From Litorimonas sp964414555 (GTDB taxonomy: Bacteria > Pseudomonadota > Alphaproteobacteria > Caulobacterales > Maricaulaceae), in the NCBI GenBank assembly GCA_964414555.1, contig CAYPWW010000005.1, forward strand, positions 4,788 to 68,787: a stretch of DNA of 64,000 bases, written 5' to 3'. A program made the position numbers and the translations under genes. Below, piece by piece: positions 1 through 8,549 of this stretch (positions are counted from its first letter, which is position 1; each line of letters begins with the position of its first letter). A model generated the notes under the pieces. That model saw only the letters and a program-made list of their open reading frames with translations. It was not told where the DNA came from and searched no databases.

Positions 1-199
1 AATCACGCGGACGCAACATCACGCAGCCATCTTCCAACTCAACATGCCGATCTGAATAAGCCAGCGCCGTCCGGGCCGTTGGGGTGAAACGATCTCTCGG
101 AGTCCGGCGAAAAGCCGCCAAGAGATCAAGCTCGGTCACATCCGCCGTGCGGATTTGCGACTCGACCATTTGCTCGCGGGCGTGTGCAGTATCGAACAT
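1..199 (-). CDS. Protein-L-isoaspartate O-methyltransferase family protein (N-terminal part, runs off the left edge)
   Basis: Reading leftward from an ATG at 199, the first 66 residues begin MFDTAHAREQMVESQIR and continue with TADVTELDLLAAFRRTPRD and AYSDRHVELEDG. This is the N-terminal pattern of the alphaproteobacterial Pcm-like family, usually found beside a TolC-type outer membrane gene. Members have the SAM-methyltransferase fold and are related to enzymes that repair isoaspartyl residues, but the SAM-binding and catalytic part lies outside the window, so activity cannot be judged. The gene is divergent from tRNA-Cys and plsY. Confidence 0.75.
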   Translation of the reverse strand, partial: MFDTAHAREQMVESQIRTADVTELDLLAAFRRTPRDRFTPTARTALAYSDRHVELEDGCVMLRPRD

Positions 200-323
200 G
201 TTTGGCGGACCTGTGCTGGCGCGACCTGCCGATATGGCAGCCCTTCATTTCAGTGCCGCGCATACCAACCCGCGACGATGCCCGCAACGGGGCAATTGTG
301 TCGCAATCACCCGTATTGCAGGC

Positions 324-352
324 TTGCCCCTTCTCGCCCGCTTGCCTATAGG
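324..352 (+). promoter_or_regulatory. Putative sigma70-type promoter of tRNA-Cys
   Basis: TTGCCC (324-329) and TATAGG (347-352) are separated by 17 bp, and the tRNA begins 18 bp after the -10 element. Spacing and position are right, but the match was made by eye. Confidence 0.5.
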
Positions 353-370
353 GCGGTCCACACCACGTGA

Positions 371-444
371 GGTACCATGGCGGAGTGGTGACGCACCGGA
401 TTGCAAATCCGTGTACCCCGGTTCGATTCCGGGTGGTACCTCCA
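371..444 (+). tRNA. tRNA-Cys (GCA)
   Basis: A full cloverleaf is visible: acceptor arm GGTACCA pairs with TGGTACC, the anticodon loop is TTGCAAA (anticodon GCA, Cys), and the T-arm contains GGTTCGATTCC. The discriminator base is T (441), and CCA is encoded at 442-444. The closing pair of the anticodon stem is a C/T mismatch. The tRNA lies upstream of plsY on the same strand. Confidence 0.97.
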
Positions 445-532
445 CTTTTTCTCTCTGTCAGAGACGGCCTTCGCCACAGCAAACGACGACTCATATCTTT
501 ACAGCCCGCCATCGGTGCGGCACGTCAAACGC

Positions 533-1117
533 ATGGATTATCTCCTTGCAGCCCTCATTGGTTATCTGGCCGGCTCTATCCCTTTCGGATTGCTGATCGC
601 GCGGGCCTTCGGCCAAGGCGACATTCGCAAGATTGGGTCAGGAAATATCGGCGCAACGAATGTGTTGCGCACAGGACGTAAGGATATCGCAGCGCTGACC
701 CTACTGCTGGATGCCGCAAAGGCAGGCCTGACGGGTTGGGTCATTCAGCATTATTTCGGCGCACCCTTTGGCTATATCGCAGCGGCCGCCGCGCTGATCG
801 GGCATTGCTATCCAATTTGGCTGAGGTTCAAGGGCGGAAAAGGCGTCGCCACATTCTTTGGCGGACTATTCGCTCTCGTCTGGCAGATGGGCGTCTTGGC
901 CGCTGTCGTGTGGCTCGCGACAGCCGTAATTACGCGGCTGTCCTCACTCGGTGCCCTGCTTGCCTGTGTGAGCGCCACAGCGGTTAGCTGGTTCATAGCC
1001 CCGCGCGCTGCCGCAATTATGGTCACGGCCATGTCAGCGGTGATCCTGTGGCGGCACCGCGAGAATATTGATCGCCTGCGCAAGGGCGAGGAAAGCAAGA
1101 TCGGTCAAAAAAGCTGA
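533..1117 (+). CDS. plsY: Glycerol-3-phosphate acyltransferase PlsY
   Basis: PlsY is the inner-membrane enzyme that transfers the acyl group of acyl-phosphate to glycerol-3-phosphate, the first step of phospholipid synthesis with PlsX. The 194-residue protein shows all three family motifs: GSIPFG near the start, GSGNIGATNVLR (about residues 37-48) and RFKGGKGVAT (about 100-109), among several hydrophobic helices. The ATG at 533 (MDYLLAALIGYLAGS) gives the usual length; upstream starts would add an unrelated extension reaching back into the tRNA. The stop overlaps the dprA start by one base (TGATG), so the two are probably translated from one mRNA. Confidence 0.95.
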   Translation: MDYLLAALIGYLAGSIPFGLLIARAFGQGDIRKIGSGNIGATNVLRTGRKDIAALTLLLDAAKAGLTGWVIQHYFGAPFGYIAAAAALIGHCYPIWLRFKGGKGVATFFGGLFALVWQMGVLAAVVWLATAVITRLSSLGALLACVSATAVSWFIAPRAAAIMVTAMSAVILWRHRENIDRLRKGEESKIGQKS

Positions 1118-2217
1118 TGCCACGCGTTCTCAGTTTTGCTGAACGTCGCGATTGGTTGCGCCTTTCCCGAACGCGCAATGTGGGGCCAGTGGCCTTTCGA
1201 GACCTCATCAATCGCTACGGCACAGCGGCAGCAGCGCTAGACGCCCTGCCCGCCCTGATCCGCAAACGCGAAACACAAGTTCCGACCGTCGAACAAGTCG
1301 AACGCGAGATGGCTCAGTGCGAGGAAATGGGCGTCGCCTTGGTTTGCGCGGTCGAGCCAGAATTTCCAGCGCTGCTCTATGCCATCGACCCACCACCGCC
1401 GGTGATTTCTGTGCTGGGCGATGTGCGACAGCTGCACCAGCCTTGCGTCGCGATCATCGGGTCAAGGAATGCCTCGGCTGTGGGTCAGCGCTTTGCCGGA
1501 CAGCTCGCCAGTGAGTTGGGGCAAGCGGGATATAGCGTCGTGTCGGGTTTAGCGCGCGGCATTGATTCTGCCGCTCACCGCGCAAGCGTTGAAAGCGGAA
1601 CTGTCGCCGTCTTGGGTGGCGGAGTCGATCATATCTACCCGCGCGAAAATGCTGATCTACATGCGTTGATCGCACAACAAGGCGCGCTCGTGAGTGAAAG
1701 CCCGCTGGGATATCGCGCGACGGCGCGGGATTTTCCGCGTCGTAATCGCATAATCTCGGGTCTTTCGCGAGGCGTGATTGTCATTGAGGCCGCAGAACGG
1801 TCCGGCACACTGATCACGGCGCGCTATGCGCTAGAGCAAAACCGCGAAGTCATGGCCGCACCGGGGTCGCCGCTGGACCCACGCACAAAGGGCTGCAATC
1901 GTCTGATCCGGCAAGGCGCGCATCTGATCGAAAATGCAGAGGATGTCCGGCGTATCTTAGAAGATTTACGGCCTCTCATGTTGGAAGAACCGAGCAATAA
2001 TTTTGACTCGCCGCGCTTTGATTACAAAGCCGCAGAGCAGGACATTGCGGCCGCGCGCCCAAAAATATTATCATTGCTCTCGCCGACACCAACGCCGCGC
2101 GATGACATTGTGCGACTATCCGGCCTACCCTTACCGATCGTGGCCGCTGTCTTGCTGGACCTAGAACTCAACGCCGAGATTTCCGTCGAACCGGATGGTC
2201 GCGTTGGGAGAGCCTAG
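1117..2217 (+). CDS. dprA: DNA-processing protein DprA
   Basis: DprA binds incoming single-stranded DNA during natural transformation and loads RecA on it. The 366-residue protein has a SAM/HhH-like N-terminus, then the Rossmann-type DprA/Smf core with GSRNAS (about 112-117), GYSVVSGLARGID and the FPRRNRIISGLS segment, and a C-terminal winged-helix part (after about 300) ending PDGRVGRA. Length is normal. It follows plsY with a one-base overlap. The gene is widespread in bacteria and does not by itself show that the organism is naturally competent. Confidence 0.95.
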   Translation: MPRVLSFAERRDWLRLSRTRNVGPVAFRDLINRYGTAAAALDALPALIRKRETQVPTVEQVEREMAQCEEMGVALVCAVEPEFPALLYAIDPPPPVISVLGDVRQLHQPCVAIIGSRNASAVGQRFAGQLASELGQAGYSVVSGLARGIDSAAHRASVESGTVAVLGGGVDHIYPRENADLHALIAQQGALVSESPLGYRATARDFPRRNRIISGLSRGVIVIEAAERSGTLITARYALEQNREVMAAPGSPLDPRTKGCNRLIRQGAHLIENAEDVRRILEDLRPLMLEEPSNNFDSPRFDYKAAEQDIAAARPKILSLLSPTPTPRDDIVRLSGLPLPIVAAVLLDLELNAEISVEPDGRVGRA

Positions 2218-2435
2218 CTGCGTTTCGCGCTGGGGTCGTGGATATCGAGCACTTTCGCAATGTCAGAAGCTAAACTCAAATACCCAGAGACGCTGGAGAT
2301 CGTTTGGAGCTCACGCAAGAGATCGAGCACGTAATTCGCACCGTCTGTTGACGCTTGAAACGAAACCATCTGAAGCTCTGCCTCTGGTAAGCCCTGCTCA
2401 GGCACAATGACCCGCTCGTTATGTGTCTCTTTCAT
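2214..2435 (-). CDS. Small protein of unknown function (73 aa)
   Basis: I do not recognise this protein. It starts MKETHNERVIVPEQGL and contains a leucine-rich helical stretch (VLDLLRELQTISSVSGYLSL), with no signal peptide or membrane segment. It converges on dprA, overlapping it by 4 bp. Support for a real gene is a well-spaced minus-strand promoter just upstream (TTGCAA, 17 bp, TATAAT at 2463-2491) and a length that fills the space between dprA and the topA promoter. Confidence 0.55.
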   Translation of the reverse strand: MKETHNERVIVPEQGLPEAELQMVSFQASTDGANYVLDLLRELQTISSVSGYLSLASDIAKVLDIHDPSAKRS

Positions 2436-2462
2436 CGCCGCCCCGAATAAAAAGTTTCTCCA

Positions 2463-2497
2463 ATTATAGACATAACACGTTATAATTGCAAATTATA
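2463..2497. promoter_or_regulatory. AT-rich divergent promoter region with palindromes between the small ORF and topA
   Basis: On the minus strand TTGCAA (2486-2491) and TATAAT (2463-2468) are separated by exactly 17 bp and point at the small gene ending at 2214. The spacer holds ATAAC-AC-GTTAT, and TATAATT-GCA-AATTATA (2481-2497) is a perfect inverted repeat that straddles the -35 element. A rightward promoter for topA could use the same TTGCAA with TATACG 16 bp further on. The element assignments are by eye. Confidence 0.45.
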
Positions 2498-2638
2498 TTC
2501 TTATACCTATACGATTTCTCTACTGCTGCCCAATTTCGGGGTTGAGTTGACTTTATATATCACCTCCCCCAAATGCCGCCCGATTTGCAGCGACATTGCA
2601 TTTTCGCAGCCGCGCCACGCCTTTACAAAAGAGCCACC

Positions 2639-5230
2639 ATGAACCTCGTCATCGTCGAGTCGCCTGCCAAGGCCAAGACCATCGAAAAATATCTGGGCAA
2701 GGATTATAAAGTCCTCGCGAGTTTTGGGCACGTCCGTGACCTGCCGTCCAAAAACGGTTCGGTCGATCCCGAAAACAACTTCGCGATGAGCTGGAGTGTC
2801 GATACGCAGTCGAAAAAGCGCATCAAAGATATCGAAAATGCCCTCGAAAAAGCCGACAAACTCATCCTCGCGACCGACCCGGATCGTGAAGGTGAAGCGA
2901 TTTCTTGGCACTTGCTCGAAGTGCTCTCCAAGAAGAAATCGTTCAAAGGCAAAGCCGTCGAACGCGTCGTGTTCAATGCGATTACAAAGACATCCGTCAC
3001 CAATGCGATCGCCAATCCGCGTGAGCTGGATCAAGAACTCGTCGACGCCTATCTCGCCCGACGCGCGCTGGATTATCTCGTTGGTTTTACGCTCTCGCCC
3101 GTCTTGTGGCGCAAACTGCCCGGCGCGCGCTCGGCCGGACGCGTGCAATCGGTTGCGCTGAAACTCATCACAGAACGCGAAGACGAGATCGACGCCTTCG
3201 ACCCACGCGAATATTGGTCCGTCGGGGCCGATATGACGGCCAAGGCCGGCAATTTCCCCGCTCGCCTCGTCAGCCTAGACGGCGACAAGCTGGATAAGTT
3301 TTCACTGAACAATGAGACACTCGCCATGGCGGCCAAGGCCAAGGTCGAAGCCGCCTCGCTCTCGGTCAGCTCTGTCGTCGCCAAGCCACTGACACGTAAT
3401 CCATCACCACCGTTCCAGACCTCGACACTCCAGCAGGAAGCCTCGCGCAAGCTTGGCTTCTCGGCGACGCAGACGATGCAAACGGCGCAACGTCTCTATG
3501 AAGGTATCGATATTGGCGGCGAGACCGTTGGCCTCATCACCTATATGCGAACCGACGGCATCAGCATGGTCGGCGAAGCGATCAGCGACTGCCGCGCGAC
3601 GATCAAGAATGAGTATGGCGAGCCCTACCTGCCCGGTCAGCACCGCGTCTATAAGACGAAAGCCAAGAACGCACAGGAAGCGCATGAGGCGATCCGCCCG
3701 ACCAGCTTCTCCCGCACACCGGGCTCACTGCGTCTGCAAGGCGACCAGAAGAAGCTCTATGAGCTGATCTGGAAGCGCGCCATGGCCAGCCAAATGTCCT
3801 CGGCCAAGCTGGAACGCACAACCGTCACGATTGAGGACACGGCCAAGACCGTGGGCCTGCGCGCGACAGGCCAAGTTATCCGGTTTGATGGCTTCCTGAA
3901 GCTCTATGAAGAGAGCAAGCCCAAGACGGCGGACGGCGAAGAAAAAGATACGACCCTCGCACCCGTCAGTGAGGGCGATGCGGTCGACGCCAAAAAGGTC
4001 GACGCCGAGCAGCATTTCACCCAGCCGCCGCCCCGCTATTCCGAAGCCAGCCTCGTCAAACGTATGGAAGAACTCGGCATTGGCCGCCCGTCGACCTATG
4101 CGTCGATCCTGAAAGTTTTGCAGGACCGTGGCTATGTGGAGCTGGACAAACGCCGCTTTACGCCTGTCGATAAAGGTCGCTTGCTGACGGCGTTCTTGGA
4201 GAATTTCTTCTCTAAATACGTCCAATATAATTACACCGCCGATCTGGAAGAGCAGCTGGATAAGGTCTCCGCCGGTGACCTCGATTGGCTGACGCTGCTG
4301 AATAATTTCTGGAACGAGTTTTCCGCGACGGTTGATGAAACGAAAGACCTGCGGGTGACGCATGTTCTGGATGCCCTCAATGATGCGCTGAAAGATCTGG
4401 TCTTCCCCGAAAAAGAAGACGGCTCACCCCGCCGGAAATGCCCGAAATGCGACGACGGGGAACTCTCCCTGAAACTCGGTAAGTTCGGCGCTTTCGTGGG
4501 TTGCTCCAACTACCCCGAATGTAAAATGACGCGCCCCTTTGGGAGCGACACCCCAGACGCCGCAGCCGAAGATAAAATCCTCGGCCAGCATCCGGAGACA
4601 GGCAAAGACATCGTGCTGAAAACGGGACGTTTCGGCCCCTATGTCGAAATGGAAACCGAGAAGAAACCCAAACGCACCAGCCTGCCAAAGACTTGGGCTT
4701 ATGACGCGATGGATCTGGAAAAAGGTCTGATGCTCATCAACCTGCCGCGCAAAATTTGCGCCCATCCAGAAGACGGCAATCAGGTCATCACGGCGCTGGG
4801 TCGCTTTGGTCCCTACATCAAACACAACACGACCTATGTCAGTTTGAAAGACCCGGATGAAATGTTCACTGTCGGCATGAATGACGCGATTGCGCGTCTG
4901 GCCGATAAACGCGCCAATCCCGGTCGAGGTCGTGGCGGTAAGGTCTTGAAAGACCTAGGGAAACATCCTTCGACAGAAAAACCTATTTCGATCATGGAGG
5001 GCCGCTATGGCGCCTATGTGAAATACGAAAAAATCAATGCGACCATCCCCAAAGGCCAAGACCCGCAGGATGTGAACATCGACATGGCGCTGGAATATAT
5101 TGCCGAAAAAGAAGCCAAAGGCGGCAAAAAGAAGAAAGCCCCTGCCAAGAAAAAGAAAGCGACAGCTAAGAAAAAGCCTGCCGCGAAAAAGAAAACCCCG
5201 GCGAAGAAGACAACCAAGTCGAAGGGTTAA
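2639..5230 (+). CDS. topA: DNA topoisomerase I
   Basis: Type IA topoisomerase that relaxes negative supercoils behind moving polymerases. The 863-residue protein opens with the TOPRIM fold (MNLVIVESPAKAKTIEKYL; acidic ATDPDREGEAISWHL near residue 80). It continues with the catalytic region, where YMRTDGISM (about 300) carries the active-site tyrosine. C-terminal zinc-ribbon repeats follow, the clearest being CPKCDDGELSLKLGKFGAFVGCSNYPEC. The last 35 residues are almost only Lys, Ala, Pro and Thr. The ATG at 2639 matches the family start; an in-frame ATG at 2573 would add 22 unrelated residues. rnr follows after 13 bp. Confidence 0.97.
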   Translation: MNLVIVESPAKAKTIEKYLGKDYKVLASFGHVRDLPSKNGSVDPENNFAMSWSVDTQSKKRIKDIENALEKADKLILATDPDREGEAISWHLLEVLSKKKSFKGKAVERVVFNAITKTSVTNAIANPRELDQELVDAYLARRALDYLVGFTLSPVLWRKLPGARSAGRVQSVALKLITEREDEIDAFDPREYWSVGADMTAKAGNFPARLVSLDGDKLDKFSLNNETLAMAAKAKVEAASLSVSSVVAKPLTRNPSPPFQTSTLQQEASRKLGFSATQTMQTAQRLYEGIDIGGETVGLITYMRTDGISMVGEAISDCRATIKNEYGEPYLPGQHRVYKTKAKNAQEAHEAIRPTSFSRTPGSLRLQGDQKKLYELIWKRAMASQMSSAKLERTTVTIEDTAKTVGLRATGQVIRFDGFLKLYEESKPKTADGEEKDTTLAPVSEGDAVDAKKVDAEQHFTQPPPRYSEASLVKRMEELGIGRPSTYASILKVLQDRGYVELDKRRFTPVDKGRLLTAFLENFFSKYVQYNYTADLEEQLDKVSAGDLDWLTLLNNFWNEFSATVDETKDLRVTHVLDALNDALKDLVFPEKEDGSPRRKCPKCDDGELSLKLGKFGAFVGCSNYPECKMTRPFGSDTPDAAAEDKILGQHPETGKDIVLKTGRFGPYVEMETEKKPKRTSLPKTWAYDAMDLEKGLMLINLPRKICAHPEDGNQVITALGRFGPYIKHNTTYVSLKDPDEMFTVGMNDAIARLADKRANPGRGRGGKVLKDLGKHPSTEKPISIMEGRYGAYVKYEKINATIPKGQDPQDVNIDMALEYIAEKEAKGGKKKKAPAKKKKATAKKKPAAKKKTPAKKTTKSKG

Positions 5231-5243
5231 ACGTTAGGACTGA

Positions 5244-7478
5244 ATGAAACTCACCCGCAAAGCTATTTTAGACCAGATCAAATCCCGACCGGATTTCTTT
5301 GATAATAAAAAACTCGCCCGCGCCCTCGGCGTGAAAGGCGATGACCGCCGCGAGTTGCGCCAGCTCCTGCGCGCGATGGTCGAGGATGGTGCAATCTTGA
5401 AAACCGACCGTAAGACCTTTCGCGAGGCGGACGCCCTGCCCGGTGTGATGGTCGTTGTGGCAAAGCGCTTAGATGACGGCGACCTGTTCGGCGAACCCGA
5501 AAACTGGAAAGGCGATGGCGCACCGCCACAGCTCCTGATCCGAGATTCTGGCGGAAATCAACGCGGCAAACGCGACCAACGTGACATCCTGAAAGTCGGC
5601 GACCGCGCGCTTTGCCGGATCAAGGTTCGCAACAATGGCGACGCCGTTGCCAGCGTGATGAAGAAGCTCGGCTCTGGCCCGTCACAGCATCTCGGCGTTC
5701 TCGACAAGGGTGGACGTGGCTGGCGGATAAAACCCGTGTCGAAGAAAGCCCGCCACGATTACAAACCTGCCCGCGTGCCGGATGAGGCTCAAGACCAAGA
5801 CCTCGTCTTCTTCCGCTCGACCCGACGTAATCAGGGCGACCTGCGCGTGGCAGAGATCGTCGAGATTGTTGGCTCGGCCGCTGGCGGAAAATCGGCTTCG
5901 CTGATCAGTCTCTATGAGAATGACATCGAGATCGCCTTCCCCGAAGCCGTGCTGGAAGAAGCCAAATCCCTGACCTTGCCAGAAATCAAAGGCCCACGTG
6001 AAGACCTGCGCGACCTGCCGCTCGTCACCATCGATCCCGTTGATGCCAAAGACTTTGACGACGCGGTCTTTGCCCATCCAGATGAAAGTCCGAAAAACAA
6101 AGGCGGCTGGGTCGTTTGGGTCGCAATCGCCGATGTGTCGGCTTTTGTCACAACGGGATCGGCGCTGGACGACACCGCTCGCAAACGCGGCAATTCGGTC
6201 TATCTGCCCGATGCCGTCGTGCCGATGCTGCCGCATGAGCTCTCGTCGGATCTCTGTAGCCTGCGCCCGCATGAGGACCGCGCCTGCATGGCCGTGCGCA
6301 TGGTGTTCGATAAGACGGGCACGAAGCGCAAACACACCTTTAAACGCGGCATGATGCGCAGCCATGCTCGCCTGACATATCAACAGGCGCAGGACGCCTT
6401 TGAGGGCCGTCCCGGCGAGGCGGCGGAGCCTGTCCTCGATATTCTGCAAGACATCTACGCGGCCTATCAGGTCATGCTGGAGGGTCGGAAACGCCGCCAA
6501 CCACTCGCGATCGAGCTGCCCGAACGTCGTGTCCATGTGAACGAGGCTGGCGAAGTCACCAAGATCACCCTGCGCGACCGTTTCGACGCGCATAAGCTGG
6601 TCGAAGAATTTATGGTGCAGGCCAATGTCGCTGCGGCAGAAGCCCTGAAAGAAAAGAAACAGCCTGGCATTGTGCGGTTTCATGACGAACCAGGGCGCGA
6701 GAAGCTGCAAGGCCTCGTCGAATTCCTCCCTGCGCTGGATCTGAAATTCAGTCTTGGCGAGCGCACGACAACGGCGCGGTTTAACACCTTGTTGGAACAG
6801 GCAATCCGCAAAGATCTGTCTGAAACCGTTGGTATGGCCGTCCTGCGCAGTCAATCGCAGGCCGTTTATTCCGCCGATCAAGGCGGGCATTTCGGGTTGA
6901 ACCTGACGGATTATGCACATTTTACGTCACCCATCCGGCGTTATGCCGACCTGATCGTCCACCGTGCGCTGATCGACGCCTATGACCTCGGTGAAGATGG
7001 TCTCGGCAAGGAAGACAGCGTTCGCCTGCAAGAAATCGCTGAGCATATCTCCGGAACGGAACGCAAAGCCATGGTCGCCGAGCGCGATGCCAAGGATCGC
7101 TATATCGCGGCATTTCTGGAAAACCGCGTCGGCGCAGAATTCGGCGCGCGCATTACAGGCGTGACGAAATTCGGCCTCTTCATCACCTTGGACGAAACAG
7201 GCGCAGACGGCCTGATTCCCGCGCGCAATCTGGGGCATGAGTTCTACATGTTTGAGGAAAAGGCGCGCGCCCTCGTCGGTGTAGAGAGCGGCAATCGTTA
7301 TAAATTCGGGCGGGCGGTCCGCGTGCGCCTCGAAGAAGCGACTCCTGTCACGGGCGGTCTGGTCTTTGACATGGTCAGCGAGCCGGAAAAAGGAAAGCCA
7401 CCCAAGCGCAATCATCGCGGCGGTGGCGGCTATAAGTCCCGCGGGTCCAAGCATAAGCGGAAGCGGCGTCGCGGATGA
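5244..7478 (+). CDS. rnr: Ribonuclease R
   Basis: Processive 3'-to-5' exoribonuclease that degrades structured RNA, mRNA fragments and defective rRNA. The 744-residue protein has an N-terminal winged-helix segment (about 1-60), cold-shock-like RNA-binding domains, and the RNB catalytic domain with the metal-binding motif DPVDAKDFDDAVF (about residue 265). FTSPIRRYADLIVHR comes later in the RNB domain. An S1 domain (about 620-705) and a Lys/Arg/Gly-rich tail complete it. The start lies 13 bp after topA. Its stop overlaps the Nudix gene by 4 bp (ATGA), so these genes are probably cotranscribed. Confidence 0.97.
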   Translation: MKLTRKAILDQIKSRPDFFDNKKLARALGVKGDDRRELRQLLRAMVEDGAILKTDRKTFREADALPGVMVVVAKRLDDGDLFGEPENWKGDGAPPQLLIRDSGGNQRGKRDQRDILKVGDRALCRIKVRNNGDAVASVMKKLGSGPSQHLGVLDKGGRGWRIKPVSKKARHDYKPARVPDEAQDQDLVFFRSTRRNQGDLRVAEIVEIVGSAAGGKSASLISLYENDIEIAFPEAVLEEAKSLTLPEIKGPREDLRDLPLVTIDPVDAKDFDDAVFAHPDESPKNKGGWVVWVAIADVSAFVTTGSALDDTARKRGNSVYLPDAVVPMLPHELSSDLCSLRPHEDRACMAVRMVFDKTGTKRKHTFKRGMMRSHARLTYQQAQDAFEGRPGEAAEPVLDILQDIYAAYQVMLEGRKRRQPLAIELPERRVHVNEAGEVTKITLRDRFDAHKLVEEFMVQANVAAAEALKEKKQPGIVRFHDEPGREKLQGLVEFLPALDLKFSLGERTTTARFNTLLEQAIRKDLSETVGMAVLRSQSQAVYSADQGGHFGLNLTDYAHFTSPIRRYADLIVHRALIDAYDLGEDGLGKEDSVRLQEIAEHISGTERKAMVAERDAKDRYIAAFLENRVGAEFGARITGVTKFGLFITLDETGADGLIPARNLGHEFYMFEEKARALVGVESGNRYKFGRAVRVRLEEATPVTGGLVFDMVSEPEKGKPPKRNHRGGGGYKSRGSKHKRKRRRG

Positions 7479-8230
7479 CCAAAGACCCCATTCGCGACTC
7501 TGGGCCGATCCTTGTCGGTAAAATGAAAATCACAGACGGCGAGCGAGCAAAGCGCAAGGAGCTCTCCCGCGCGCCGCGTCCGCGTATCGCCTCGACGCTT
7601 GTCCTGACGGCGGGCCCGAAGGGTGCGCGCAAAATCCTGATGGGCCAGCGCTCAAAGCGCCATGATTTCATGCCCAGCGTCTATGTCTTCCCCGGTGGAC
7701 GCGTCGACCGCGCGGATAGCTATGCGCGCTATGCGGGCGATTTGTCGCCGCGGACGGAACGCATCTTAGAGGCCGCTTATCCCCCACGTAAGGCGCGCGC
7801 CGTCGCCTTGGCCAGCGTGCGCGAGACGTGGGAGGAAACAGGGTTGATGCTGGGCGCAAAGGCCGAGACGCACCGGAATCTCAACCACGCGAGCTATGAT
7901 GCGTTTCGCCAACAGGGCCTGCTGCCCGACTTGTCGGACATAGAGGTCTTTGGCCGCGCTGTGACCCCGCCGCATCGGCACAAACGCTTTGACGCGTGGT
8001 TCTTTCTCAAACACCTGGGCGATGTACCGCCGCCCGCGATTCAGGACAGTCACGAACTGCTGAACGTGGGATGGTTTACCTTTGAAGAGATTGAGTCGCT
8101 GGAGACACAACGCGCGACCGACATGATGCTGCGCGTGTTAAAAGATTATCTGGCTGCGGACCGCCCGCCGGCCCGTATCTTTTATTCTCGGGCCATTCGC
8201 GGCGCATTCAAGATGCAGCAATTCCCATAA
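7475..8230 (+). CDS. Nudix hydrolase (NUDT19-like, inserted Nudix box)
   Basis: Predicted Nudix-fold pyrophosphohydrolase of 251 residues. FPGGRVD (about 69-75) is the usual strand leading to the Nudix box, and RETWEETGL supplies the REx2EExG half of the motif. Between them lies an insertion of roughly 35 residues, as in the NUDT19/CoA-diphosphatase-like branch, and the normally conserved upstream Glu is not in place. Substrate cannot be inferred. It overlaps rnr by 4 bp and precedes rpmG. Confidence 0.8.
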   Translation: MTKDPIRDSGPILVGKMKITDGERAKRKELSRAPRPRIASTLVLTAGPKGARKILMGQRSKRHDFMPSVYVFPGGRVDRADSYARYAGDLSPRTERILEAAYPPRKARAVALASVRETWEETGLMLGAKAETHRNLNHASYDAFRQQGLLPDLSDIEVFGRAVTPPHRHKRFDAWFFLKHLGDVPPPAIQDSHELLNVGWFTFEEIESLETQRATDMMLRVLKDYLAADRPPARIFYSRAIRGAFKMQQFP

Positions 8231-8252
8231 GTGCGCGTTATCACCCAATGTG

Positions 8253-8281
8253 TTGACAGTATGGGCGCAGTCGCCTACTGG
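8253..8281 (+). promoter_or_regulatory. Putative promoter of rpmG
   Basis: TTGACA (8253-8258) is followed after 17 bp by TACTGG (8276-8281). The rpmG start is about 40 bp downstream. The -35 is perfect and the -10 weak. rpmG could also be read from the upstream operon. Confidence 0.4.
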
Positions 8282-8319
8282 CGCGCTTCAGATTTACCCT
8301 AATTTCGAGGACCCACCTC

Positions 8320-8487
8320 ATGGCGAAGCCAACAACTATCAAAATCCGCCTGAACTCCACGGCAGGGACCGGTTATTTTTACGTGACCAAGAAAAACTCG
8401 CGCACAATGACCGAGAAAATGGTCAAAAAGAAATATGACCCCGTCGTTCGCAAGCACGTGGATTTCAAAGAAGGCAAGATCAAGTAG
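8320..8487 (+). CDS. rpmG: 50S ribosomal protein L33
   Basis: The 55-residue protein begins MAKPTTIKIRLNSTAGTGYF, continues YVTKKNSRTMTEKMVKKKYD and ends DFKEGKIK. This is the L33 form lacking the zinc-binding cysteines, with the conserved GYFYVTKKN core. It is a small basic component of the large ribosomal subunit near the E site. A strong intrinsic terminator follows 24 bp after the stop. Confidence 0.97.
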   Translation: MAKPTTIKIRLNSTAGTGYFYVTKKNSRTMTEKMVKKKYDPVVRKHVDFKEGKIK

Positions 8488-8511
8488 ATCGCGCCCTATC
8501 CGAACAAAATC

Positions 8512-8537
8512 GCCGTCCTCTCGGGGGCGGCTTTTTT
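8512..8537 (+). terminator. Intrinsic terminator after rpmG
   Basis: GCCGTCC (8512-8518) pairs with GGGCGGC (8525-8531) with one G-T wobble and a six-base loop, followed by six T (8532-8537). It closes the rpmG transcript and separates it from the convergent pleD. Confidence 0.9.
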
Positions 8538-8549
8538 GTGCGCGTGAGT

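Noticed and set aside
5682..6920. Long open frame (412 codons) on the minus strand within rnr
   Set aside because: It lies completely antisense to the RNB domain of ribonuclease R, has no recognisable domain, and is the usual antisense shadow in a GC-rich gene.
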